This document shows, one piece after another, positions 35,059 to 44,347 of a stretch of 64,000 nt of DNA. The position numbers and the translations under genes were made by a program. The stretch's first letter is position 1. The number at the start of each line of letters is the position of its first letter. The notes under the pieces are model-generated. The model made no database searches, was not told where the DNA came from, and worked only from the letters and a program-made list of their open reading frames with translations. The stretch is from Breoghania sp963678585 (GTDB taxonomy: Bacteria > Pseudomonadota > Alphaproteobacteria > Rhizobiales > Stappiaceae), in the NCBI GenBank assembly GCA_963678585.2, contig CAXXGA010000002.1, forward strand, positions 2,728,001 to 2,792,000, written 5' to 3'.

Positions 35059-35904
35059 ATGAACTGGATAGCCGAGCACAAGCTGGATATCGGAACACAG
35101 GTAAGCTGGTTCGTTGACTGGTTGACCTACAATGCCGCCGGCTTCTTCGATGGAATCGCGTGGCTTCTCTCCTACCTGATCGACAAGCTCCTGTGGGTCC
35201 TGCTCGGCCCGCCTCCCATTGTGGTCATTCTGGCCACCGCTGCGCTGGCATGGCTGGTGCGCCGCAACTGGCAGTTCCCGCTCTATTCCGCGCTCGCCCT
35301 GCTTTTCGTGTTCAATCAGGGCTACTGGAAAGAGACCATGGAGACCCTGTCTCTGGTCATTTCCTCCTCCGTCCTGTGCATGATCGTCGGCATTCCCATC
35401 GGCATCCTGTCCGCGCGCTCCGACACCTTCTACGCGGTGCTGCGCCCGGTGCTCGACCTGATGCAGACGATCCCGACATTCGTCTACCTGATCCCCGCAC
35501 TGATCCTTTTCGGCCTCGGCATGGTGCCGGGCCTGATCGCCACGGTGATCTTCGCCATTCCCGCCCCCATCCGGCTGACCCGGCTCGGCATTTCCTCCAC
35601 GCCCAAACCGCTGATCGAGGCGGGGCAGGCCTTCGGCGCAACGCCCTGGCAGCTTCTGTGGAAGATCGAGATGCCCTATGCGATGCCCTCGATCATGGCG
35701 GGCCTCACCCAGACCATCATGCTGTCGCTGTCGATGGTGGTGATTGCCGCCCTTGTGGGCGCCGACGGGCTCGGCGTGCCGACGCTTCGCGCGCTCAATC
35801 AGGTCAATATCGCCAAGGGCTTCGAGGTCGGGCTGGCGATCGTCATGATCGCCATCATGCTCGACCGTTTCCTCAAGACAAGCGACGGAAAGACGGACCG
35901 CTGA
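35059..35904 (+). CDS. choW: Choline ABC transporter permease ChoW
   Basis: The 281-residue inner-membrane protein belongs to the OpuAB/ProW permeases. It has several hydrophobic spans (LIDKLLWVLLGPPPIVVILA; SLVISSSVLCMIVGIPIGIL) and the conserved RPVLDLMQTIPTFVYLIPAL followed by the EAA loop GQAFGATPWQLLWKIEMPYA. It forms the channel for choline import with ChoX and ChoV. It ends 1 base before the choV ATG. Confidence 0.93.
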   Translation: MNWIAEHKLDIGTQVSWFVDWLTYNAAGFFDGIAWLLSYLIDKLLWVLLGPPPIVVILATAALAWLVRRNWQFPLYSALALLFVFNQGYWKETMETLSLVISSSVLCMIVGIPIGILSARSDTFYAVLRPVLDLMQTIPTFVYLIPALILFGLGMVPGLIATVIFAIPAPIRLTRLGISSTPKPLIEAGQAFGATPWQLLWKIEMPYAMPSIMAGLTQTIMLSLSMVVIAALVGADGLGVPTLRALNQVNIAKGFEVGLAIVMIAIMLDRFLKTSDGKTDR

Positions 35905-35905
35905 C

Positions 35906-36973
35906 ATGGCCATGCAAGATTTCAACGGCGACAGCGACCCGGTCGTAAGCTTCCAGTCGGTCGACATCGTCTTCGGCAACCAGCCCAAACGCGCCCTGCC
36001 GCTCATCGACGAGGGCCTGACCCGCGACGAGATACAGGCGCGCACCAATCAGGTCGTCGGCGTGACGGGCGCGACCTTCGACGTTCACGAGGGCGAGGTT
36101 CTGGTGCTGATGGGGCTTTCCGGCTCCGGCAAATCCACGCTTTTGCGCGCCGTCAACGGACTGAACCCGGTCATCCGCGGCAAGGTTCTGGTGCGCGACG
36201 GCGACGAACGGGTCAACCCGGCCAAATGCTCCGGGGAACGCCTGCGCCATCTTCGTCGCACGCGCATCGCCATGGTCTTCCAGCAATTCGCGCTGCTTCC
36301 CTGGCGCACGGTTCTGGAAAATGTCGGCTTTGCGCTGGAGCTGTCCGGCGTGGCAAAGGCAGAGCGCGAGGAACGCGCCCGCGCCCAGCTCGATCTGGTG
36401 GGCCTGAGCGAATGGGCCGACAATCCGGTCCATGAGCTTTCGGGCGGCATGCAGCAGCGCGTCGGCCTTGCGCGCGCCTTCGCCACCGACGCTCCGGTCC
36501 TCCTGATGGACGAGCCCTTTTCCGCGCTCGACCCGCTCATCCGAGGTCGTCTTCAGGACGAGCTGTTGGAATTTCAGGCCAAGCTCAACCGCACCATCAT
36601 CTTCGTCAGTCACGATCTGGACGAAGCAGTGAAGATCGGCAGCCGCATCGCCATCATGGAAAGCGCGCGCGTCGTGCAGCTCGGCACGCCGCAGGAGATC
36701 GTGCGCAAACCCGCGACCGACTATGTGGCCGATTTCGTCGCCCACATGAACCCGCTCAACGTGCTGCGCGCGCGTGACGTGATGGTGGACACGGCAGGCG
36801 CGAAGCTGAACGGCAACCCCACCTGCGCCGCCCGCACGCCGGTGCGCGATCTCATCGACATGTGCCTGGAGACCGGTGAGCCGGTTTTCGTGCGCGAGGG
36901 CGAGAAGGTACTCGGCATGGTCCGCCAGTCCGACCTTCTGGAATGCCTGCGCCAGGACGCGCACCGGCAGTAG
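35906..36973 (+). CDS. choV: Choline ABC transporter ATPase ChoV
   Basis: The 355-residue ATPase has GLSGSGKSTLLRAVNGLNPV (Walker A), VFQQFALLPWRTVLENVGFA (Q-loop), LSGGMQQRVGLARAFATD (signature) and LLMDEPFSALDP (Walker B). The PFSALDPLIRGRLQDELLEFQ region and C-terminal accessory segment match the OpuAA/ProV group. It powers ChoXW. A second ATG at 35912 could also serve as the start. It ends just before repeat copy B. Confidence 0.93.
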   Translation: MAMQDFNGDSDPVVSFQSVDIVFGNQPKRALPLIDEGLTRDEIQARTNQVVGVTGATFDVHEGEVLVLMGLSGSGKSTLLRAVNGLNPVIRGKVLVRDGDERVNPAKCSGERLRHLRRTRIAMVFQQFALLPWRTVLENVGFALELSGVAKAEREERARAQLDLVGLSEWADNPVHELSGGMQQRVGLARAFATDAPVLLMDEPFSALDPLIRGRLQDELLEFQAKLNRTIIFVSHDLDEAVKIGSRIAIMESARVVQLGTPQEIVRKPATDYVADFVAHMNPLNVLRARDVMVDTAGAKLNGNPTCAARTPVRDLIDMCLETGEPVFVREGEKVLGMVRQSDLLECLRQDAHRQ

Positions 36974-37021
36974 ACCACGACATTCGGGAAAGCGTTTGCG
37001 GTGGTTTCGAGCAAGCCGCCG

Positions 37022-37142
37022 ATCCCTCGAGACGCCTGCTGGCGCAGGCTCCTCAGGATGACGTTATCGTGTTGATCGTCTTCAAGAAACAAGCCCCACA
37101 TTCAACGTCATCCTGAGGAGGCCGCAGGCCGTCTCGAAGGAT
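37022..37142. repeat. Paired-hairpin dispersed repeat, copy B
   Basis: Inverted arms at 37022-37065 and 37104-37142 share the ATCC-TCGAGACG, CTCAGGATGACGTT and TCTCGAAGGAT blocks with copies A and C. Inner stems are GCCTGC/GCAGGC (left) and GGCC/GGCC (right), different in sequence but still paired. It lies between the convergent ends of choV and ubiX, filling that gap. Confidence 0.9.
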
Positions 37143-37166
37143 GGGCGGCACCCTCAAGTCCCGCCC

Positions 37167-37730
37167 CTACCCGTCTTTCCAGCGCGAAATCCCGGGCACC
37201 TCGATATCGAAGAGATCCAGCGCCCGCGCCACCGTATGCGTGACCATCTCCTCCAGAGATGCGGGCTTCACATAGAAGGCCGGGACCGGCGGCATGATCA
37301 CCCCTCCCGCCACGGTCACCCGGCTCATCAGGTCCAGATGCCCCGCATGAAGCGGCGTCTCGCGCACCATGAGCACCAACCGCCGACGCTCCTTCAGGCA
37401 CACGTCGGCCGCCCGGACCATCAGGCTGTCGCAATAGGAATTGGCGATCCCGCTGAGCGTCTTGATGGAACACGGAGCAACGAGCATGCCCATCGTGCGA
37501 TACGAACCGGAGGCGAGAGATGCCCCGACGTCGTAGAAATCGTGCAACACGTCCGCGAGACGTTTCAGGTCGTCGCGGGTGAGATCGGTTTCCGCGCCGA
37601 TGGTCGCCATGGCCGACGGCGAGACAACCGCGTGGGTCTCCACGTCCGGCATCTCGCGCAACAATTCCAGCGCGCGAATGCCGTAGATCGCGCCCGATGC
37701 GCCGCTTATCCCGATGATGATCCGCTTCAT
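37167..37730 (-). CDS. ubiX: UbiX-type flavin prenyltransferase
   Basis: UbiX makes the prenylated FMN cofactor needed by UbiD-type decarboxylases. From the ATG at 37730 it has 187 residues: the opening MKRIIIGISGASGAIYGIRA (FMN-binding), DVGASLASGSYRTMGMLVAP, the CSIKTLSGIANSYCD motif, and RRLVLMVRETPLHAGHLDLM with PVPAFYVKPASLEEMV. It is the last gene on the strand after the ectoine catabolic genes, 144 bases beyond doeB. No UbiD partner is in the window. It may be the housekeeping ubiquinone-pathway enzyme located here by chance. Confidence 0.92.
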   Translation of the reverse strand: MKRIIIGISGASGAIYGIRALELLREMPDVETHAVVSPSAMATIGAETDLTRDDLKRLADVLHDFYDVGASLASGSYRTMGMLVAPCSIKTLSGIANSYCDSLMVRAADVCLKERRRLVLMVRETPLHAGHLDLMSRVTVAGGVIMPPVPAFYVKPASLEEMVTHTVARALDLFDIEVPGISRWKDG

Positions 37731-37874
37731 TTCAGATCCTGCCGCATGTCCTTGGCCTGTCTTGATAGGCCACCCCCGCAAAAACCGATACCACGCAAAA
37801 ACAACAATGCCTCCCTTGCCCGTCGTGAAGGCAGGGGAGGCACCGATTGTCGGACCGTCGTCAGTCGAGCCGGC

Positions 37875-38894
37875 TCAGTCCACCTTTACGGCCACCACTG
37901 CCGCGCAATCGCCCGCCTTGATGAGGCCGGGGAAATGGCGCGCCGACAGGATGCCGGAAAAACCTGCCCGGATCTCGTAGGGCGCATTGCCCGTGCGGAT
38001 GATCGGATGGACGCGGGCGACCACCTCGTCCTTTTCCACCGGCTCGCCGAGATCCACCATGGTCTCGAACAGCCCCTCGTCCTGCGAGAAGCAGAAGCAT
38101 TCATCCGACGGCATGTCGAGCCACTGGGTTTCGGTCGCCACCGGCTCGCCCTCCAGAATACCGGTGTGCTTCAGGACATTGAGAATGCCCTGCCGCGCAA
38201 TGCGCACCGTGGAGGCGCGCGCCGTGCCGCCGCCGCCAAGCTCGGTGGTGACGAAGACCTTGCCCATCTCTTCCGCCGCCGTGTCGTACATACCGACGGA
38301 ATCGATCTCCAGCATCCGCATGGAATAGGGTGCCCCGAAGGCCTCCACCGTCGCCATGGCGCGGGCTTCCAGCGTCTTGTCATCAAGCAGATGCGCCGCA
38401 CAGAAGGGCAGGAAATCGAGCGTGCGCCCGCCGGAATGAAAATCGAAGACGAGGTCGGCGCGCGGCAGAAGATGGCGCTGGAAATAATCCGCGATCTTCT
38501 GCGTGACCGTGCCGTCGGGCCGCCCGGGGAAGGCCCGGTTCATGTTGCCCTTGTCGATAGGCGAGGTCCGGGTTGCGGCCTGAAAGGCGGGATAGTTCAT
38601 CGCCGGGATGATGATCACCGTGCCGTTGACCTGATCCGGCTTCAGACTGTTGGCGAAATCGAAAAGCGCCAGCGGCCCCTCGTATTCGTCGCCGTGATTG
38701 CCGCCGGTGAGAAGGGCCACCGGGCCCTCCCCGTTCTTGATCACGCAGACCGGGATCATCACCGATCCCCAGGCGGAATCGTCCCGGCTGTAGGGCAGAC
38801 GCAACGCGCCGTGCTGCACGCCGGGCTGGTCGAAATCGACCGTCGGCGTCACCGGGGAAGCCGCAAGCAGCGGCGCGGAAAGCATGCCTGTCAT
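37875..38894 (-). CDS. doeB: N-alpha-acetyl-L-2,4-diaminobutyrate deacetylase DoeB (EutE)
   Basis: DoeB removes the acetyl group from N-alpha-acetyl-diaminobutyrate, the product of ectoine hydrolysis. The 339-residue zinc enzyme belongs to the succinylglutamate desuccinylase/aspartoacylase family. Zinc-site segments are LLTGGNHGDEYEGPLALFDF (His/Glu) and LVFDFHSGGRTLDF (His); the conserved Arg/Asn segment is NMNRAFPGRPDG and the general base Glu is in FVTTELGGGGTA. The start ATG at 38894 lies 5 bases after the doeA stop. It sits in the eut/doe operon. Confidence 0.93.
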   Translation of the reverse strand: MTGMLSAPLLAASPVTPTVDFDQPGVQHGALRLPYSRDDSAWGSVMIPVCVIKNGEGPVALLTGGNHGDEYEGPLALFDFANSLKPDQVNGTVIIIPAMNYPAFQAATRTSPIDKGNMNRAFPGRPDGTVTQKIADYFQRHLLPRADLVFDFHSGGRTLDFLPFCAAHLLDDKTLEARAMATVEAFGAPYSMRMLEIDSVGMYDTAAEEMGKVFVTTELGGGGTARASTVRIARQGILNVLKHTGILEGEPVATETQWLDMPSDECFCFSQDEGLFETMVDLGEPVEKDEVVARVHPIIRTGNAPYEIRAGFSGILSARHFPGLIKAGDCAAVVAVKVD

Positions 38895-38899
38895 GGGCG

Positions 38900-40093
38900 T
38901 CAGTCCTTCACGAAGAGCTTGCGCGGAACGTCGGCCAGACATTCCACGCCGGTTTCCGTGATGAGGATGGATTCGGTGATCTCCAGCCCCATGGTCTCCA
39001 GCCACAGCCCCGTCATGAAATGGAAGGTCATGCCGGGTTCCAGAACCGTCTTGTCTCCGGGGCGCAGGCTCATGGTGCGCTCGCCCCAGTCGGGCGGATA
39101 GGAAAGCCCGATCGGATAACCGGTGCGGTTGTCCTTCACGATCCCGTATTTCGCCAGAACGCCGAAGAAGGCATTGGCGATGTCCTCGCAAGTATTGCCG
39201 GGCTTTGCAGCGGCAAGACCTGCCTCCATGCCCTCAAGCGTCGCCTTTTCCGCATCGAGGAATTCTTGCGGGGGCTTGCCGAGAAAGACCGTGCGCGACA
39301 GCGGGCAGTGATAGCGGTTGTAGCAGCCAGCAACCTCGAAGAACGTACCCTCGCCCGCCTTCATGGGCTTGTCGTCCCATGTCAGATGCGGGGCCGAGGC
39401 GTCCGCACCCGACGGCAGAAGCGGCACGATGGCCGGGTAATCGCCGCCGATCCAGCCGTCCGGACCTGCCACGCCGCGGGTTCCCGCGTCATAGATTTCC
39501 GCCACCAGATCACTCTTGCGCAGGCCCACCTCGACCTTGTCGAGAATGCGCTGGTGCATGGCTTCCACAATGCGGGCCGCCTTGCGCATGTAGTCGATCT
39601 CGGTCGCGCTCTTCACCGCGCGTTGCCAGTTCACCAGCGCAGTCGCATCCGTGAAGGAAACATTCGACAGATGCCTGTTCAACGTGGCGAAGGCGGCTGC
39701 GGAGAACCAGTAATTGTCCATCTCTACGCCGATGACGCCCTTGTCGAGCCCGCGCTCGATCAGGATCTCGCTGAGACGATCCATCGGGTGACGCTCGGTG
39801 GACTGCACATAATGGTCCGCATAGCCGGAGATGTTGTCATGGGAGAGCCAGGTGGTGCGTTTCGCGCCATTGGCATCCTGCCCGCGACCGAACCAGACCG
39901 GCTCGCCATCGCCGGGCACGACCACCGCCTGATGGACATAGAACGACCAGCCGTCATAGCCGGTGAGCCAGGCCATGTTGGAAGGATCGCTGATAATCAG
40001 CGTATCGATCCCCTTGGCCTCCATGGAGCGTCGTGTCTTGGCGAGCCGCTCGGCATATTCCTCGCGCGTGAACTTCAGATTGGGACCCGTCAT
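38900..40093 (-). CDS. doeA: Ectoine hydrolase DoeA (EutD)
   Basis: DoeA opens the ectoine ring to N-acetyl-diaminobutyrate. The 397-residue protein has the M24 creatinase/Xaa-Pro peptidase architecture: an N-terminal domain (DTLIISDPSNMAWLTGYDGWSFYVHQ) and a C-terminal pita-bread domain. The latter holds GRDGN-like FFEVAGCYNRYHCPLSRTV, GNTCEDIANAFFGVL and LRPGDKTVLEPGMTFHFMTG. Several classical metal ligands of true peptidases are replaced, as usual in this family. Position between eutC and doeB supports the call. Confidence 0.92.
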   Translation of the reverse strand: MTGPNLKFTREEYAERLAKTRRSMEAKGIDTLIISDPSNMAWLTGYDGWSFYVHQAVVVPGDGEPVWFGRGQDANGAKRTTWLSHDNISGYADHYVQSTERHPMDRLSEILIERGLDKGVIGVEMDNYWFSAAAFATLNRHLSNVSFTDATALVNWQRAVKSATEIDYMRKAARIVEAMHQRILDKVEVGLRKSDLVAEIYDAGTRGVAGPDGWIGGDYPAIVPLLPSGADASAPHLTWDDKPMKAGEGTFFEVAGCYNRYHCPLSRTVFLGKPPQEFLDAEKATLEGMEAGLAAAKPGNTCEDIANAFFGVLAKYGIVKDNRTGYPIGLSYPPDWGERTMSLRPGDKTVLEPGMTFHFMTGLWLETMGLEITESILITETGVECLADVPRKLFVKD

Positions 40094-40135
40094 GGGCTTG
40101 TCCTCGATAGGGCGCGGCCAAACAGCCGCTGGTCG

Positions 40136-41128
40136 TCAACTCGAAAAGGAAGTTCCGGCCCCTGCAGCGGTCGCCCGCTGTCTTGCAAGGGTCGCAATGG
40201 CTGTGTCCTGAACGCCTGTCCCCGTCAGATCCGCGATGGTGATGGCAGCCGCATTTCCCCGCCCCGGCTCCAGACCGGCGACAAGCTGGCCGAGCTGGGC
40301 GAAACCCTGATCCGCGGAGACAATCCCGGCGGCAATGGCATGGTGGAGTTCGCCGAGCCGCCGCGTCTGGGAAAGGCTATCGGCCACATAGAGATCGGCC
40401 CTGGCGAGGCTTGCGGGCTCAAGCTCGTTCTTGTGCTCCGCATCCGATCCCATCGCCGTCACATGCTGGCCGGGTTCCAGCCAGCCGGCCATGACGAGCG
40501 GGGTCTCCGACGGCGTCGTGGTGATGATCACATCCGCACGGGCACAAGCGTTCCGCGGATCGGCAATCGCCGTGACCGGAATGCCGAGCACGCCCGTCAG
40601 TTCCGCGGCCTTGGCCCCGGCCTTTTGCAGATCGCGCGCCCAGATGCGGGCTTCTTCGATGGGGCGCACCAGCTTCAGCGCCTCAAGCTGCAGGCCCGCC
40701 TGAACGCCCGCACCGAATACGGTCGCGACCCGCGCATCCTCGCGCGCCAGATATTTCGCGGCCACGGCTCCTGCCGCCGCCGTGCGCACATCTGTCAGAT
40801 AGCCGTTGTCCAGAAGCAGCGCCTCCACGAGGCCGGTGCGCGATGAAAACAACACCATCAGCCCGTTGACGCTTGGAAGGCCCAGCTTCGGATTGTCGAA
40901 AAAGCCCGGGCTGATCTTGATCGCGAAACTGTCGATGCCCGGCACATAGGCCGTCTTCACATCGACCTCGCCGCGAAACTCCGGAATATCGAGCCGCAGG
41001 ATCGGCGGCATGGCGACGGGCTTGGTGGCGAGCGCGCGGAAGGCGTCTTCCACGCAATTGATCGCCTCCATATCCAGCGTGACAAGCTTGTGCAGATCGC
41101 TCTCGGTAAGGATCGACATGGACCTCAT
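40136..41128 (-). CDS. eutC: Ornithine cyclodeaminase/mu-crystallin family protein EutC
   Basis: The 330-residue NAD(P)-binding protein shows the OCD fold: DVKTAYVPGIDSFAIKISPG, VLFSSRTGLVEALLLDNGYL, and TDVRTAAAGAVAAKYLARED, with the dinucleotide site VATVFGAGVQAGLQLEAL. EutC is proposed to act with EutA and EutB in converting hydroxyectoine into the ectoine pathway. Its start overlaps the eutB stop by 4 bases. Family relatives include alanine dehydrogenases and ketimine reductases, so the exact reaction is not proven by sequence. Confidence 0.9.
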   Translation of the reverse strand: MRSMSILTESDLHKLVTLDMEAINCVEDAFRALATKPVAMPPILRLDIPEFRGEVDVKTAYVPGIDSFAIKISPGFFDNPKLGLPSVNGLMVLFSSRTGLVEALLLDNGYLTDVRTAAAGAVAAKYLAREDARVATVFGAGVQAGLQLEALKLVRPIEEARIWARDLQKAGAKAAELTGVLGIPVTAIADPRNACARADVIITTTPSETPLVMAGWLEPGQHVTAMGSDAEHKNELEPASLARADLYVADSLSQTRRLGELHHAIAAGIVSADQGFAQLGQLVAGLEPGRGNAAAITIADLTGTGVQDTAIATLARQRATAAGAGTSFSS

Positions 41129-42108
41129 GCGCCTGCCTCCGCCGTGCCGACGATTTCGCGGTGCGCCGCCATGTCGATGTTGCGACCGGAAAGGACAAAC
41201 ACGCTTGGGCCCGAAAGCGTCAGCTTGCCCGCCAGAAGCGCCGCAATCGGAACTGCGCCCGCGCCTTCCAGCACCTCGCGCTCGACCATGTAGGCATGGC
41301 GGATACCGGCTGCGATCTCGTCTTCGCTGAGGAGGATCAGCTCATCGATGAGCGCACGGCACATGGGAAAGGTGAACTGGTTGTCGAGCCCGATACCACC
41401 GCCAAGCGAATCCGCGAGCGAAGCCTCTTCCGTCACCAGAACCGGCTTTCCCGCATCGAGGCTCGCCTTCATGGCAGGCCCGCGTTCCATGGAAACGCCG
41501 ATGATCTTCGCTTTCGGGTTGATCGCCTTCACCGCACTCGCGACACCCGCAATCAGCCCGCCGCCGGACACCGGCACCACGACGCATTGGGTTTCGGGCT
41601 CATCTTCCATGATCTCAAGCCCGAGCGTGCCCTGCCCTTCGATGACGGCTTGCGCATCAAACGGCGGGATCATCGCCATGCCCTTTTCGGACACGAGCCG
41701 CTCCACCTCCACCTGCGCATCGTCCTGGCTCTTGCCGATGATGCGGATTTCCGCGCCCAGCCTGCCGATCTCATCGAGCTTGTTTTGCGGCACCAGGTCC
41801 GACATGCAGATGGTCGCGGCAACGCCCTCGCGCTTTGCGGCATGGGCCAGCGCCCGGCCATGATTGCCGGTGGAAGCGGTGACCACGCCGCGCGCGCGCT
41901 CTTCCGCGGACAAGGAGGCGACCGCGTTGGACGCCCCGCGCAGCTTGAAGCTGCCGGTCGCCTGACGGTGTTCCATCTTGAGGGAAACAGGATGGCCCGC
42001 AATTGCGGAAAGATCCGGCGAGGCCACGCAATCGGTGCGCCGCACGAGGCCGGAAATGCGCTGCCGCGCCCTATAGATCGCGGGCAGGCCGAGACGGTCG
42101 GTCGTCAT
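41125..42108 (-). CDS. eutB: Threonine dehydratase-like PLP enzyme EutB
   Basis: The 327-residue fold-type II PLP enzyme carries the lysine motif HRQATGSFKLRGASNAV, the substrate loop TASTGNHGRALAHAA and the phosphate-binding glycine loop VPVSGGGLIAGVASAV. In ectoine-degrading bacteria EutB is thought to handle the hydroxyl group of hydroxyectoine. It lacks the C-terminal ACT regulatory domain of biosynthetic threonine dehydratases. ATGA overlaps on both sides (eutA and eutC) show tight coupling. Confidence 0.9.
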   Translation of the reverse strand: MTTDRLGLPAIYRARQRISGLVRRTDCVASPDLSAIAGHPVSLKMEHRQATGSFKLRGASNAVASLSAEERARGVVTASTGNHGRALAHAAKREGVAATICMSDLVPQNKLDEIGRLGAEIRIIGKSQDDAQVEVERLVSEKGMAMIPPFDAQAVIEGQGTLGLEIMEDEPETQCVVVPVSGGGLIAGVASAVKAINPKAKIIGVSMERGPAMKASLDAGKPVLVTEEASLADSLGGGIGLDNQFTFPMCRALIDELILLSEDEIAAGIRHAYMVEREVLEGAGAVPIAALLAGKLTLSGPSVFVLSGRNIDMAAHREIVGTAEAGA

Positions 42109-42938
42109 GCGTCACCTTCACGGCTCTCATGGTTGATCCTCCCGTCATCGATTTCATCCGGAAGAGCCAGCGTCATCAGCCGCCCGTATTCCGGCTTGTG
42201 CGCCCCCTCCCCAAGGAGCCGCAGGCACATCCATGCGCTTGCCTGATTGGAACTCACGACCGGCACGCCGAGATCTTCCTCGATTTCAGCAACCACCGGG
42301 GCCGAGCGCAGAGCCGTGCAGGAAATGAAAAGCCCGTCCGCGCCTTCGGACATCGCCTCGCGCGCGGCTTGTTTGAGCGAGGCCGCCGTGATCCGCGCCA
42401 TCACCCGATCATCGTCGAGCCCGAGGCAGGCAAGCGACACCACATCGAACCCGGCATCCGCGAAGTAGTCCGCCATCGGACGGCTCGTTTCCAGCGTGTA
42501 GGGAGTGAGCATGGAAAGCCGCGAGACACCGAGCGCCTTCAGACCGCGCGTCGCCGCCAGCGGCGGCGTGACGACCGGAACGCCCGGCTTCGCCGCCTGA
42601 ATGGCGGCTGTCACGGGCTCATCGCCAATCGTCACCGAGGCCGAGGTGCAGGAGTAGCAGACAACGTCCAGATCCTCTTCCGGCAGGATCAGGCCGGTCG
42701 CCTCCGTCAGCCGCGGCTGCATTTTCGCGAGATTTTCCGGCGTCACCGGATTGGCGTAAGGCACCCGGCTGGTGAAGACGCCGATGCTCTCGCTCGCCAC
42801 CATGCGCGCATAGTCGGCCTCGCTGGTGTGGTCGGTGGCCAGAACCACCAGCCCCACCCTTTTGGCAATGGCGCGCTCGTCGAAATCCGGGATCGTCTCG
42901 CTGAGGCCGATCTCCGGCACTCTGGTGATCGTTGTCAT
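42105..42938 (-). CDS. eutA: Asp/Glu racemase-maleate isomerase family protein EutA
   Basis: The 277-residue protein belongs to the Asp/Glu racemase superfamily. Its two cysteine sites are visible: DVVCYSCTSASVTIGDEP and GLFISCTALRSAPVV. It also has IGVFTSRVPYANPVTPENL and LKALGVSRLSMLTPYT. EutA is the first of the eutABC set linked to hydroxyectoine use. The start overlaps the ehuD stop by 4 bases, joining transport and catabolic genes in one transcript. Confidence 0.9.
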   Translation of the reverse strand: MTTITRVPEIGLSETIPDFDERAIAKRVGLVVLATDHTSEADYARMVASESIGVFTSRVPYANPVTPENLAKMQPRLTEATGLILPEEDLDVVCYSCTSASVTIGDEPVTAAIQAAKPGVPVVTPPLAATRGLKALGVSRLSMLTPYTLETSRPMADYFADAGFDVVSLACLGLDDDRVMARITAASLKQAAREAMSEGADGLFISCTALRSAPVVAEIEEDLGVPVVSSNQASAWMCLRLLGEGAHKPEYGRLMTLALPDEIDDGRINHESREGDA

Positions 42939-43594
42939 CTCTCGATGCGTCCGTAACGCCGCTCCAGATAGCGAAGCAGGAAAACCGAAATCAGGCTGAT
43001 CGTGAGGAAGAAGACGCCAACGAGCGTCATCGGTTCCACGTAGCGATAGTAGGTGTTGGCGACGCTCTTGGCCTGGTTCATCAGTTCAAGCACGGTGATC
43101 ACCGACAGAAGCGGCGTCTCCTTGAACATGGCGATGAAATAGTTGGCGAGCGCCGGGATCATCGGCGGAATGGCCTGCGGCAGGATCACATGCGTCCACG
43201 TCTGACGGCCGTTGAGATTGCAGGCCTTCGCCGCTTCCCACTGGCCGCGCGGCACGTTGTCGATCCCAGCGCGGTACACTTCCGCCGTGTAGGTACCGTA
43301 GTGCACGCCAAGCCCGATCACGCCCGCCACCAAGGGCGGCAGCAGGATGCCCATGTCCGGCAAGACGTAGAAGATGAAATAGAGCTGCACGAGAAGCGGC
43401 GTGCCGCGGATGAATTCCGCGATGAAACCGACGGTGCGCGAAATCGCGGCAACGTGCGAGCGGCGCAGAAGCGCAATCGCCAGCCCCACCACCGTGGAGA
43501 CGACCGAGCCCAGCAGGGTCGCCAGAATGGTGATCTTCACGCCCTCGATGAGGGTCGGCATGATCTGGCGTACGAAATCCCAATCCCATTCCAT
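42935..43594 (-). CDS. ehuD: Ectoine/hydroxyectoine ABC transporter permease EhuD
   Basis: The 219-residue permease of the polar amino acid (HisM) family has about five spans and the EAA loop QWEAAKACNLNGRQTWTHVI followed by LPQAIPPMIPAL. The segment EFIRGTPLLVQLYFIFYVLP is typical. It pairs with EhuC, which ends 3 bases upstream. The last bases overlap eutA. Confidence 0.92.
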   Translation of the reverse strand: MEWDWDFVRQIMPTLIEGVKITILATLLGSVVSTVVGLAIALLRRSHVAAISRTVGFIAEFIRGTPLLVQLYFIFYVLPDMGILLPPLVAGVIGLGVHYGTYTAEVYRAGIDNVPRGQWEAAKACNLNGRQTWTHVILPQAIPPMIPALANYFIAMFKETPLLSVITVLELMNQAKSVANTYYRYVEPMTLVGVFFLTISLISVFLLRYLERRYGRIER

Positions 43595-43597
43595 GAC

Positions 43598-44257
43598 CTA
43601 GACCCTCACCCCGTCGAGACCGCGTGCAAGGCGCTTCTCCAGCGCCCGAATGGACCGGGAAATTACAAATGCCATCACGAAATAGAGGACAAGGATGGTC
43701 GCAAAGGGCACCAGCGTGCTGCCCGTCTGCGCGCGCACCACCTGCGCCTGAAAGGTCATGTCGGACAGCGAGATCAGCGACACGACCGCCGTCGCCTTCA
43801 GCAACTCGATGGCGTTGTTGCAGAAGGTCGGCAGCATGACCAATAACGCCTGCGGCAGGATGATGTGGCGCATGCACTGGAAGCGCGTCAGGTTCAGCGC
43901 CACGCAGGCCTCATATTGCGCCTTGCCGATGGAAAGCACCGCCCCGCGCACGACCTCTGCACCGTAAGCGCCCACATTCAGCCCCAGCGCCAGCACGCCC
44001 GCCTGAAGCGGCGACAGCTCAAAGCCGAAAAGCGGCAGCACGAAATAGGCCCAGAACAACTGGACGAAGATCGAGGTGCCGCGGAAGAACTCGATATAGG
44101 CGGTGGCAAGCGCGCGGACCGCGAAATGCTTCGAAAGCCGCCCCAGCCCCGCCAGAAACGCCATGACCAGCGCGAGCGCACACCCCATCACCGTCAGTTT
44201 GACGGTGACCAGCGCTCCTTGAAAGATCAGGCCGAGATATCCGGACCAGTCGATCAT
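43598..44257 (-). CDS. ehuC: Ectoine/hydroxyectoine ABC transporter permease EhuC
   Basis: The 219-residue permease shows YIEFFRGTSIFVQLFWAYFV, the EAA-type loop QYEACVALNLTRFQCMRHII and LPQALLVMLPTFCNNAIELL. It is the partner of EhuD in the inner membrane. It is separated from the ehuB binding-protein gene by a 340-base gap filled by repeat copy C. Confidence 0.92.
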   Translation of the reverse strand: MIDWSGYLGLIFQGALVTVKLTVMGCALALVMAFLAGLGRLSKHFAVRALATAYIEFFRGTSIFVQLFWAYFVLPLFGFELSPLQAGVLALGLNVGAYGAEVVRGAVLSIGKAQYEACVALNLTRFQCMRHIILPQALLVMLPTFCNNAIELLKATAVVSLISLSDMTFQAQVVRAQTGSTLVPFATILVLYFVMAFVISRSIRALEKRLARGLDGVRV

Positions 44258-44347
44258 GACGGTTCACTCTCATTTGGCGATTGGGAAACGCCGGACGGCA
44301 ATCGTTGGACGGGGAAAATCGGGAACCGGGGACGGAGTGCGCGGCCC

